A DNA stretch of 64,000 bases from Caenorhabditis remanei (lineage: Eukaryota; Nematoda; Chromadorea; Rhabditida; Rhabditidae), in contig NC_071333.1 of assembly GCF_010183535.1 (NCBI RefSeq), positions 13,886,587-13,950,586 of the forward strand, written 5' to 3'. Below, in pieces: positions 11,986 through 22,102 of this stretch. A program made the translations under genes and the position numbers. The notes beneath the pieces were generated by a model. The model was not told the origin of the DNA and did not search any database. It was given only the letters and a program-made list of their open reading frames with translations. How positions within the stretch are numbered: the stretch's first letter is position 1; each line of letters starts with the position of its first letter.

Positions 11986-13082
11986 ATGTCGTCATCTTCC
12001 GCCGCCATTACTCTCTCCAATGGAATCAAGATGCCGGTCATCGGACTTGGAACCTGGCAATCCAGCCCAGCTGAGGTTATCGCCGCTGTCAAAGCCTCTG
12101 TTAAGGCTGGATATCGTCTCATCGACACTGCAGCCGTCTACCAGAACGAGGAAGCCATCGGAACTGCCATCAAGGAGTTGGTTGATGAAGGAGTCGTCAA
12201 GCGAGAGGAGCTCTTCATCACTACCAAGGTTGGTACAGGCTTACAATTTATTGAAATTCTGAGTGTTTTCAGGCCTGGACTCACGAGCTTGCTCCAGGAA
12301 AGCTTGAGGGTGGTCTCCGTGCTTCTCTCAAGAAACTCCAACTTGAGTACGTCGATCTCTACCTTGCTCACATGCCAACTGCCTTCAACGATGACATGAG
12401 CCAGCACGTTGCCTCTCCAGTCGAGGACGTCTGGCGCCAGTTCGATGCCGTCTATAAAACCGGACTCGCCAAGTCTGTTGGAGTTTCCAACTGGAACAAC
12501 GAACAAATCGGTCGCGCTTTGGCTCTTGGACTCACCCCAATCCACAACTCTCAAGTGGAGCTCCATCTTTACTTCCCACAACACGAGCACGTTGACTTCT
12601 GCAAGGCTCACAACATCTCCGTCACCTCGTACGCCACTCTTGGAAGTCCAGGACGTGTCAACTTTACTCTTCCAACCGGACAGTGAGTTTTTTCCCCGTA
12701 GTGTTCATTCGAATCGCACTCCAAAATGTTCAGAAAACTCGACTGGGCTCCAGCTCCATCTGACCTCGAAGACAAAAACGTTGTTGCCCTCGCAGAGAAG
12801 AACAAGAAGACACCAGCTCAAGTTCTTCTCCGTTACGCGTTGGACCGTGGACTCGCCATCATTCCAAAGTCGGTCAACATTAGCCGCATCGAGGAGAACT
12901 TCAATGTCTTTGATTTTACCATCTCCCAGGATGAAATCGCTAAGCTCGAGGAGAGCAAGATCTCTCAGCGTCTTTTCCTTCAAGACTTGTGAGTTTTGAG
13001 TTTGGTTTGAAATCTATAATTATGTTCCGATTTCAGCATGGCTGGACACCCAGAAGATGCCTTTGCCAACGAGCGCAAGTAA
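11986..13082 (+). CDS. Aldo-keto reductase, copy 1
   Basis: A cytosolic NADPH-dependent reductase of carbonyl substrates, AKR1-like. Exons 11986-12228, 12273-12682, 12734-12988 and 13037-13082 join to 317 residues, the usual family length. It opens with LSNGIKMPVIGLGTWQS. The catalytic tetrad is complete: Asp47 and Tyr52 in LIDTAAVY, Lys81 at the end of exon 1 (FITTK) and His114 in [15 protein letters not shown] and IIPKSVN match the substrate and cofactor regions. The chosen ATG follows a trans-splice-like acceptor. AATAAA lies at 13186-13191. It resembles the C. elegans reductase C07D8.6. Its paralogue lies 8 kb downstream with identical exon lengths. The natural substrate cannot be told from sequence. 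Confidence 0.95.
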
Positions 13083-13950
13083 ATCGTCTACCGGTCCTTT
13101 CTCTACATCCTTCTCAAAGTTCAATCACTTTTCTGTTCAACCTGTTTTATGACTGTTTTATTTGCTACCACACCATAATGATGTCAATAAATTGAATTTG
13201 TTCCGGTTTTTAAGCATTTCTATATTTCGGGCTTTTTAGGTCTGACCAAAAAATCTCAGATTGAACCTCTTTACATGTTCAGCCGTGTGATCTGAAAAAA
13301 AAACAGTCGTCAAGAACCAGATTTTGAGCAACTCACACTTTTTGTAGTCCAAAATAACTAGCGCCAGTTAATTTTTTAGTTTCTCGTTGCTATCAGTTAA
13401 TATATCAACATCATCTATTTCCATACTCAGGAACCATAATCGGCTTGCAATTATTCGTTTTCTACTCATTCGACGTTGGTAACCTTATCGATACAGATGT
13501 CATTCCTGATGTCAATCACTCGAGAAATCTAAAGTGATTAGAATATTGAAAAAAAACTTCCCTGATCTTATTAAAAAACCAACTGGAAAATTTTTTATTG
13601 ATAAGATAAAAATTGATGACGCTGATGGAAAATTTTGAAAACAGAAAATCAGAATACAAATCAAATGAGGGCAAAAGTTTGACTAAAAAAGAAAACTGGA
13701 ACAAAACTTTTTTCCCAATTAAGGTCAAGTCGTGATTAGAGAAAACGTAATTATCAAAATATTAAATAAAAACTTCAGTTGTAATCGGCGAGAGGTGGAA
13801 TTGGGTTTGTTAGTAGAGAGACTTTTGCTGATGGGCTCCGGCTGCTGGTGGGGATGCTGGTTCTGAAAATATGTAGTTATATTCAGAATTGAATTTTACA
13901 AACATAATCTTATTACAACTTATTCAAGTTTATTTTTACTTCGGTAAAAA

Positions 13951-16021
13951 TCAAAACTCGGATTCAGAAAAAATATACAAAACTCGAGTTACCACTACCG
14001 TAAGACTAGCTCCGTCAGACTCCATCTTCCTCTTCTCACCTTTCGCCTCCTCGTCTTTGATTTCTTGGCGTCTTTTCGCTTCTTTTTCCAGTTCAGCCAG
14101 TATCTGATAGCTTGCTGCCATTCTTTGACGAGCCTGTTCCACATTATCAATCACCGGTTCTGGTGGTTTCAAGTTAGGATCCACGAGGGGATTTTGACAC
14201 GCAATAGCAGCAACTCTTGCCTCTTGTAACATTCTTTCATGCGTCATCCTAAGTAAATAATATGGAGATGGAGGCTCTTCTTTTTTTATTTCTTTTCTAG
14301 CTCCCACAACGTTCAGTTCCTCGAATTCAGTCTCTGGTAACCTCTCGAGCACTATCTGTATATCTATTTTTTGCAACTCGTAAAGCCTTTTTGCTGAGAG
14401 ATCTCGAATCAATTCCAATGCTTTTCGAAACTCCCAACGTTCTTTTCTAGGCACTGGATGCAACACATCAATTGTCATCTGTATGAAATCATCTTCTGCC
14501 AAGCTTTTTCGAACGGCCATTTGAAACTTTGAAAGACTCTGTTGTTCAGTTGACGGAGCAACTTGATCGAGTTCTGAAATTGAAGAAACGTTTTAGCTAA
14601 ATCCTTATCAACTGTGAAAAACCTGAATATCTTCTCTAGTTTTTCATATAATCATCTCTAATATTGAATATTAAAACAATGTGAGAGAGCACCGAGTGTG
14701 AGAGTGTCAGACTTCTCAGCACCCTCATATCCCGCGTTTCAATCGAAGTTGTATATCTCAAAACCCAGCAAAGCTACCAAAAAGTTGTCAACTTGGAGAA
14801 TAAAAAATCATAGAATTTGGAATATAACTATTATTATACCTATGCCTATCGGACTCCATCTCCTTCTCACTCACTTTTTTCTCGAAGATCTCCATCCCTT
14901 GTCTCCTGCGCTTTTTGCTGACCATCTGGAGTACCGTCACGAGCTTTCTTTTCCTCCTGTTTCTTGTTCTTCACAGCAGTCTTTTTCTTGCTTGCTTTTT
15001 TTTCCGCTTCCGAACGTTCTGGTTGAGAAGCAGATGATTCCGAACCGTCTTTTGACCGATCCTTCTCCATTCACCGTTGTTCTTGTTTCTTCTTCCTTTC
15101 AGCTTCCCTCGCATCCATGTATTTGATCTCCAGGCGTCTCATCGCTTCTCTGTCTAATAGTTCAATCATTTCAATCACAGCTTCCGAATATTTTCTTTTC
15201 TTCCTTTCAGCTTCCCTCGAATCCATGTATTTGATTCCCTGGCGTCTCATCGTTTCTCTTTCTAATAGTTCAAACATTTTCATTACTCTTGCTGCTTGTT
15301 TTTGACGAGCCTGTTCCATATAATCAATCACCGGTCTGGGTAGTTTCAAGGGAGTTGGGTCTGTTAGTGAGGAAGTTGCTGCTGGTGGGGCTCTGGCTGC
15401 TGGTGAGAATGCACGTTCTGAATATATGTAGTTCTATTCAGAATTAAATCTTACAAGCAGAATCTGATAATAAATTGTTCTAGTTTATTCTAACTTCTGT
15501 GAAAGTTAATCACTTTCAGCATCATCTGGAATAGCGTTTCCAAATCCATAGATACGCACTCGCTCTTTAATTTGTGCCTTGTTTGCTGGATCATGTTGCT
15601 TTTCATGTTTTATAATAAAACCCAATTACCACTACCGCAGGACTAGCTCCGTCAGACTCCATTTCCTTTTTCTCACCTTTCGCCTCCTCGTCTTTGATTA
15701 TCTGGAGTCTCATCGCTTCTCTTTCTACTAGTTTAATCAGTTCAATCACAGCTTCCGAACGTTCTGGTTGAGAAGTAGATGATTCCGAACCGTCTTTTGA
15801 CCGATTCTTTTCCATTCTCCGTTGTTCTTGTTTCTTCTTCCTTTCAGTTTCCTTCGCATCCATGTCTTTGATCTCTTGGCGTATCTTTGCATTTCTTTCC
15901 ATTAGTTCATCCAGTTTTTTTCCCTTTCTGCCATTTTTTGACAAGCCTGCTCCGCATAATCAATCACCGGTTCGGGTGGTTTCAAGTTCGGATACCCTGG
16001 AGGAGGCGGGTCTTGGTCCAT
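13951..16021 (-). pseudogene. NET-like domain / charged-repeat protein, copy A (frameshift and in-frame stop)
   Basis: Minus-strand locus starting at ATG 16021 (MDQDPPPPGYPNLKPPEPV), after a TTTTTAG acceptor as in copy B. The frame breaks at a 7-base A run (plus-strand T run 15915-15921); one more A would continue into KKLDELMERN. A second charged segment (15415-14875, with EREAMRR-type repeats) has a TGA at 15073-15071 where the sister repeat has Arg (EQRRMEK). A proper GTGAGT donor at 14874 joins in frame to an exon from 14573 whose start (KLDQVAPSTEQ, then DFIQMTIDVL, DIQIVLERLPETEFEEL) resembles the NET domain of BET proteins. That exon ends at 13951, with AATAAA at 13934-13929. Modules are duplicated internally, including introns, with a leftover exon copy near 13862-13810. 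It could be a pseudogene, two short genes, or a gene hit by sequencing slips. Confidence 0.6.
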
Positions 16022-16937
16022 TTTCTAAAAACTCAGATATTTTAGTTGTGGGAATCTGGAAAACAAGCAGTTAAGGAATTGGTAAGATAAAAACGTACGC
16101 TAAGGAAGGAAAGGAGAAAAAACAGAAAAAAAAACAAGATTTGTTCCAAAATACATTTCAGATGTTTTCACATAACAAAAAATGGACCGAAATGATCAGA
16201 AAAGATGCTATGATTTTTCTATTTTTCATTGACAAAAAAACGAAAGTTTAGGAATGAAATATATCCTCCAGATAGATTCTCAAATAATTTCACAAACATC
16301 TCGAAAAAAGCAGAAATTGAACTATAGCATGTTTCAAAAAACTTCTGATTCAGTTAAGAAAAGGAGAATGAACAAATGAAAAAATTAAAATGATATAGCA
16401 GTATTAAGAGAAGTTGTTCTAGCGCATCACAGAATCTTTTCAATAAAAAAAGAACTCCAGGATGTGTTTCTGATTCAGTTAAAAGTAACTGTTCAAATAC
16501 AAATGACCATCGTTCGAAGTCTCTATTTGCCTCGGATGAGAACGCCGTGAGATGGCAGACGACAGACACGGGGATTTGAGAAACGCAGATGATGAAGACT
16601 GAAGCCTATTCAGTTGTTTTATTCTCATTAGAGCGTGTTTGCAAAATTTGGAAGAATTGGGGGAAAAGGCGGGAGAGAGTGGAGCCATTGATATGTAGTA
16701 GTGAAGTGATATCCATAAGCCGAATGAAGCTGAACCGATAAGAGAATAAAGTGAGGAAAGACAGAGGAAAGAAAAAAGGAGCAGGACTGAAAGGGCAAAA
16801 GGAAAAGAGAGCTTTTCAGAAAAGTTGCAAATTTTGGTCTGAAATTGAGGCCAGCTCTGCTTCAGATCAAAACTTGATCACCTTTCGATCAGAAATTCGA
16901 AAAAGCCAGCTTCAGAAGTTCCAACCTTCACACTGAA

Positions 16938-17077
16938 ACATCCGGTGACGTCCGCCTAGTCCATTCGAAAATTCTCTACACTATGGTGCACCAATTATCG
17001 ACGTTTAACGCAATGCACACGGAGAGACAAACCGTTCCATGCGACAGATATAGTACCTATGACGTCATTTGTCTTCC
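16938..17077. repeat. 140-bp near-identical noncoding block, copy A
   Basis: It matches 19365-19504 at 139 of 140 bases with no gaps, while its immediate flanks and the exons are visibly diverged. It contains a palindromic TGACGTCA-like core (ATGACGTCAT) and lies about 0.9 kb upstream of the copy A start. A minus-strand frame ending HCVKRR is open through it in both copies. Confidence 0.8.
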
Positions 17078-17556
17078 AAGAAGACATTGACCCATCGAGA
17101 GGGGTAACAGGGATACACACACACACACTACTCTCGACAAGAGGCATATGGTCACGTACGTTAATCATGGTAATTCGAGGCAAGCTTATCTTTTTGAAGA
17201 AACCCGGGTGATGGGCATTTAGAAGGTACTGGTAGGATGAAAATAGAGAGAACATCGGAATAAAATTACGAACGTTGGGAGGGTGAAAAATATAAATGTT
17301 GTGTTATTGTCAAACCGTGTTCTCAGATAGTATTATGGAACATTTCGTTTCTCTCATCTCGCGGGATCTGTTTCGTCTTCAAGAAGTTGAGCGAGAATCG
17401 GAGAGGATGGGAATCCTGAGAAAGTTGAATCTTCTGTGGGCGGAGCTTTCATAGATGCCGAAGGAACTTTTGTCAGTTCGTCAGCTTACAGAAGAAAAGT
17501 TTTTTTCTCAGAATTAAAAATGATAACATTTTATTCACAGAAATTATTCAGTAATA

Positions 17557-18704
17557 TTAATTATTTTTTGAAATCGTTGCCAGTTCCTTCAGCTTCTTCT
17601 CTTGACCAGCCTCCCCAACGTTCGGTTCCTCGAGTTCAGTCTCTTGCAACCTGTCGAGGACTATTTGTATATCTATTTTTTGGATCTCGGTAAGGCTATG
17701 CATTGATAGATCCCGACGCAATTCCAATACTTTTCGAAACTCCGAACGTTCTTTTCTAGGCGCTTTGTGCAACACGTCAATCGCCATCTGTATGAAATCA
17801 TTCTTTGCCAAGCTTTTTTGAACGGCCATTTGAAACTTCGAAAGGCTCTGTTGTTCAGTAGACGGAGCAACTTGATCAAGTTCTGAAATTAAAGACACTT
17901 TTTAGCTCAATCATTATCAACTGTAATAAACCTAAATATTTTCTCTAGTTTTTTCAGATAATCATCTTAAATATAAAATATTGAACCTAAATAAAAGAGG
18001 GCAGAAAAATGAGAGTGTCCGACTTCTCTGCACCCACATATCCCACGTTTCAGTTAAAATTGTATATGTCAAAACTTAGCAAAGCTACGAAAAAGTTGTC
18101 AACTGCAAAAATGAAGAGCACGGTTTGGAGAACACAAAATCATGAAACTTGGAATATGACTATTATGATACCTACAATATTATGATACACTTGAGTTTTC
18201 TACAGGACTAGCTCTGTGGGATTCCATCTCCCTTTTATCCTTCTCACTTTCAGTTTTCCTTATTCCCATCAACTCACTTTTCTTTTTGTCAGCCATGGTA
18301 GCAGCTACTTGTTCCATCCCATCTGAACCAACTGGAGATGGAAGCCAGATCTGTTCCTCTTCTGCGTTTTCTTTTTTTTTCAGATCAACAGAGGTTCTTT
18401 CTGGAAAAGTTATGATTTGAACACTGGAAGCCGTGCTACCGGAATCACCATCTTTATTGGTCTCTTTCATTGCTACTGGTTCTTGATTTGCAGTTTCGGC
18501 TTGACCTGCAAAAGAAAAATCAGCCTTTTCGTTCTGCTCTTTTGTTTCTTTCTGCTCCTGAGGTTGTTTTTCCTTCTCTGTCGTTTCTTGTTGAGCATCT
18601 GGAACACCGTCACGAGCTTTCTTCTCCTCCTGTTGCTGTTTCTCCTCTGCAGCCTTTCTCTTTCTTGAGTTCGGATCTCCGGCTGGAGGCGGATCTTCGT
18701 TCAT
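17557..18704 (-). CDS. NET-like domain charged protein, copy B (intact two-exon model)
   Basis: Exon 1 runs 18704-18191 and exon 2 17882-17557, in matching phase 1 (a weak GTGTAT donor; acceptor AATTTCAG), giving 279 residues. The ATG follows a TTTTTTAG acceptor. The N-terminal 170 residues are low-complexity and Lys/Glu/Gln-rich with a basic NSRKRKAAEEK stretch, a possible nuclear signal. The C-terminal 100 residues (DFIQMAIDVLHKAPRKERSE, then LTEIQKIDIQIVLDRLQE) resemble the helical NET domain of BET proteins, notably an IDIQIVLDRL equivalent to IEIDFETL. NET domains bind basic peptides of chromatin regulators. AATAAA follows at 17535-17530. No bromodomain is present. The NET assignment is by motif only; it may be a lineage-specific family. 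Confidence 0.6.
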
Positions 18705-19364
18705 TTTCTAAAAAATTAGATGTTTTAGTTGTCGGAATCTGGAAAACAGGCAATTAAGGAATTGGTAAGATGAAAACCTAGGCTTTTAAGAAAAGGAGAA
18801 TGAAAAAAAATGAAAAAATTAAAATGATATAGCAGAATTAAGAGAAGTTGTTCTAGCGCATGACAGAGTCTTTTTAATAAAAACAGAACTCCAGGATGTG
18901 TTTCTGATTCAGTTAAAAGTAACTGTTCAAATACAAATGACCATCGTTCGAAGTCTCTATTTGCCTCGGAAGAGAACGCCGTGAGATGGCAGGCGATAGA
19001 CAAGGGGGATTTGAGAAACGCAGATAATGGAGACTATTCAGTTGTTTTATTTCATTAGAGCGTGTTTGCGAAATTTGGAATAATTGGGGGAAAAGACGGG
19101 AGAGAGTGGAGACATTGACATGTAGTAGTCAAGTGATATCCATCAGACAAATAAAGCTGAACCGATAAAACAAAAATGTAAGGACAGGCAGGGGAGAGAG
19201 AAGATAAACAGGACTAAAAGGAAAAGTGGAAAAAATAGAGTTTCAGAGAAGTTTCAACTTTTGGTCTGAAGTTGAGGCCAGCTCGGCTTCAGATCAAAAC
19301 GTAATCACCTTTTGATCAGAAATTCGAAAAAATCCGCTTCAGAAGTTCGAACCATCACACTGAG

Positions 19365-19504
19365 ACATCCGGTGACGTCCGCCTAGTCCATTCGAAAATT
19401 CTCTACACTATGGTGCACCAATTATCGACGTTTAACGCAATGCACACGGAGAGACAAACCGTTCCATACGACAGATATAGTACCTATGACGTCATTTGTC
19501 TTCC
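19365..19504. repeat. 140-bp near-identical noncoding block, copy B
   Basis: Partner of 16938-17077 with a single mismatch (A at 19467 against G at 17041). It lies about 0.66 kb upstream of the copy B start codon. Confidence 0.8.
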
Positions 19505-20179
19505 TAGAAAACACTGACCCATCGAGAGGAGTGACAGGGATACACACATACACACACACACTGCTCTCGACGAGGGGCATATTGTCACGTCAAGGTGATT
19601 AGAGGTATGGATACAAACTCATCTTTTTGAAGCAACCCGGTAAAGGTGGTGGGTAATTTGAGGATACTGGCCAGATGGAAATAGAAAAGACATCCTATTG
19701 AAATATAATTACGAACCTTGGGAGAAGCTTCATGCAGGTGGGAAGAATAATTGTTTTGTCATTGTCGAACAGTGTTCTTAGGGAGTTCTATGAACATTTC
19801 TTTTTTTTCTCTTGCTGGATCTGTTTCATCTTCCAGAAGTTGAGTGTGGCGACGTCATTTGTGAAGAAGTACTAATTTAGCCCGCGCACTACCCTCTTTG
19901 GGAAGGCCAGGGGCATCTATGGTTGTTAGAAGGAACGGCGAAAACAAGAGCGGTTCAGTGGTGGTAGTAGTTGCGTATTTCAGTGGAGATAGAGAAAGTT
20001 AAAAGATAAGGGAAATTGAAAAGTGAGTTGGTTGGAGGGAAATTATACATATTACGGCCACAACATAGAGCGAGAATTGAAGAGGATGAAATTCCGGTCG
20101 GCTCTTCTGTGGGGGGGGGGGTCTTCCATAGATGTCTAATGCATTTCTGTTAGTTTATCAGCTTCTCTAACGAAAGGTG

Positions 20180-20420
20180 TTGGTATTTGTATAAGAGATA
20201 TTTTTACCAAACATGTTAAATTTCGGCCCGTCTCGGCCCGTCGGCCAGGATTCAGGAAAAGGTACATACTTTTTTGATTGAAAAGCTTTTTAAATCCAAT
20301 TTCTTGATTCATAACTAGCTTTTGATTGAGTTCGGAATTTCGTTCAAAGTTAAGTTCCAATTTTTTTTTGAATTTCAAACCCCGGGCCGGGAAATATTCC
20401 GAATTTAGTGCGGTTTGTGA
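20180..20420. repeat. Degenerate GGCCCG-rich repeat relic
   Basis: GC-rich clusters (TTTCGGCCCGTCTCGGCCCG near 20219-20238 and CCCCGGGCCGGG near 20380) flank AT-rich sequence. The layout and words match the intact hAT-like MITE at 60457-60778, so this is probably an old copy of the same family. No clear target duplication remains. Confidence 0.45.
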
Positions 20421-20758
20421 CAGGTTTGATTTTCACGAGCAGAAATCACTCAATTCCAACAAAAGCGTTTTCAACTTCAATTTTAAAAAAGTCAAGCGAT
20501 ATACATATTTCATACACGTACTTCACAAGCAGTTCATTTTATGTTATAATTGTATATTAAAATTTGAAAAACGGTGTTACATGTTCGAATGAAAATTGAA
20601 AGGTCTACTGTAGACTGACTAAAGAAATCTGATTTTTTATTCAAACGAAACTGTCTTAGACACAACTATTTCTTTTTTTCATTGTCAATAAAATATTTGA
20701 TTTCTGCTTTCATACTTGCCTACCGATAGTTTCATTTTTCCCTAAAAGCGTAGTTTCC

Positions 20759-20771
20759 GAAAATGATGACA
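20759..20771 (-). promoter_or_regulatory. Candidate SKN-1 site upstream of aldo-keto reductase 2
   Basis: On the minus strand this reads TGTCATCATTTTC, with TATGTCAT fitting WWTRTCAT. It lies about 230 bp before the ATG and matches the 13-base word upstream of copy 1. A TATAAA at 20850-20855 lies nearby. Confidence 0.3.
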
Positions 20772-21002
20772 TAATTTGTTTGTTCTGTGTATAGTTTGCA
20801 ACACTCAACTATAAGCTTTCTTATCTGGAGAAGCATTGCGAGCAGTGCATATAAATGAATTGTGAATTATCATCTTTAGCATCTAATGTTTCTAAAACAC
20901 TTCAATTTTATAACTTTTTCTTTTTTTGGAGAGACTTGTTCTGAATATTCAATTATTTCCCTAAGTCAATGAATATTTCTTATTTTTAGTGATTTGCGTA
21001 CA

Positions 21003-22102
21003 ATGACTGCTTCTTCTCCCTTTATTACTCTCTCCAATGGCGTCAAGATGCCAGCAGTTGGGCTTGGAACCTGGCAATCTAGTCCTGAAGAGGTTATGGC
21101 TGCTGTCAAAGCCGCTGTCAAGGCTGGATATCGTCTCATCGACACTGCCGCATTATATTTCAATGAAGAAGCAATCGGAACTGCTATCAAAGAATTGATC
21201 GACGAGAAAGTGGTCACCCGCGAAGAGCTGTTCATTACGACTAAAGTAAGTGGCTAGTAAGTTCAAAAATTTTACAAAGTTTTATATTTTTTAGGCCTGG
21301 TCCAATGAAATCGCTCCAGGAAAGCTTGAGCCAGCTCTCAGAAACTCGCTCAAGAAGCTCCAACTTGAGTATGTCGATTTGTACCTTGCTCATATGCCAG
21401 CTGCGGTAAATGAAGATATGAGTAAGGCTGTCAACTCTCCAGTAGAAGACGTCTGGCGTCAGTTTGATGGTGTCTACAAGGCAGGACTCGCTAAAGCTGT
21501 TGGAGTTTCCAACTGGAACAATGAACAAATTGGACGTGCTCTTGCCACTGGACTCACTCCAGTTCACAACTCTCAAGTTGAACTTCATCTTTATTTCCCA
21601 CAACACGAGCACGTTGATTTCTGCAAGGCTCACAACATCACAGTCACATCGTTCGGAACCCTTGGAAGTCCAGGACGTGTCAATTTTACCCTTCCAAACG
21701 GACAGTAAGTGTTTTATTGATCAATTCCTAGTACTCATGAAATACTATTTTCAGTAAACCCGAGTGGGCTCCAGCACCATCCGAGCTTAAGGACCCTAAC
21801 GTACTTGCAATTGCCGAAGAAAAGAAGAAGACTCCAGCTCAAGTACTTCTCCGTTACGCGATGGACCGAGGACTTGCTATTATTCCAAAATCTGTCCATG
21901 AGAACCGTATTAAGGAGAACTTTGAACTTTTTGATTTCACTATTTCTCAAGAAGAAATTGCTAAGCTTGAGAAGAGCAAGATCTCCCAGCGTCTTTTCCT
22001 TCAAGACTTGTAAGTTTTTTTACTTACACAATGTGTCATAATGTGACAATTTTCAGTATGATTGGACACCCAGAAGATCCATTTGCTGATGAACGCAAGT
22101 AA
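21003..22102 (+). CDS. Aldo-keto reductase, copy 2
   Basis: Paralogue of the reductase at 11986. Exons 21003-21245, 21295-21704, 21755-22009 and 22057-22102 have the same lengths (243, 410, 255, 46) and phases, giving 317 residues. It starts [20 protein letters not shown]. Asp47, Tyr52, Lys81 and His114 are present, so it should be active. Differences cluster in the N-terminus, in the first part of exon 2 ([18 protein letters not shown]) and in exon 3 ([28 protein letters not shown]). Part of this sequence lies in loops that often set substrate choice in the family. A TTTTTAG acceptor at 20983-20989 may be a trans-splice site; an in-frame TTG at 20994 was not used as the start. AATAAA lies at 22170-22175. 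Confidence 0.95.

Larger units (their letters stand above)
13951..17500. repeat. Segmental duplication, unit A
   Basis: This stretch aligns piecewise with 17530-20170: NET-like exon, first exon, 5' flank, CA repeat and distal flank come in the same order and orientation. Unit A also has the internal charged module (about 14590-15600) and an insertion at about 16090-16350. Boundaries are approximate and placed by eye. Confidence 0.75.
17530..20170. repeat. Segmental duplication, unit B
   Basis: Tandem partner of 13951-17500. The copies stay alignable through the promoter and up to a shared terminal patch (A about 17400-17490, B about 20070-20165), with an extra segment at about 19847-20068 present only here. 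Confidence 0.75.

Noticed and set aside
12138..12611. Long minus-strand frame inside aldo-keto reductase 1
   Set aside because: Antisense shadow of codon-biased coding exons; a similar shadow occurs in the paralogue at 21241-21633.
17090..17130. CA repeat in both duplication units as a functional site
   Set aside because: Ordinary microsatellite differing in length between copies.
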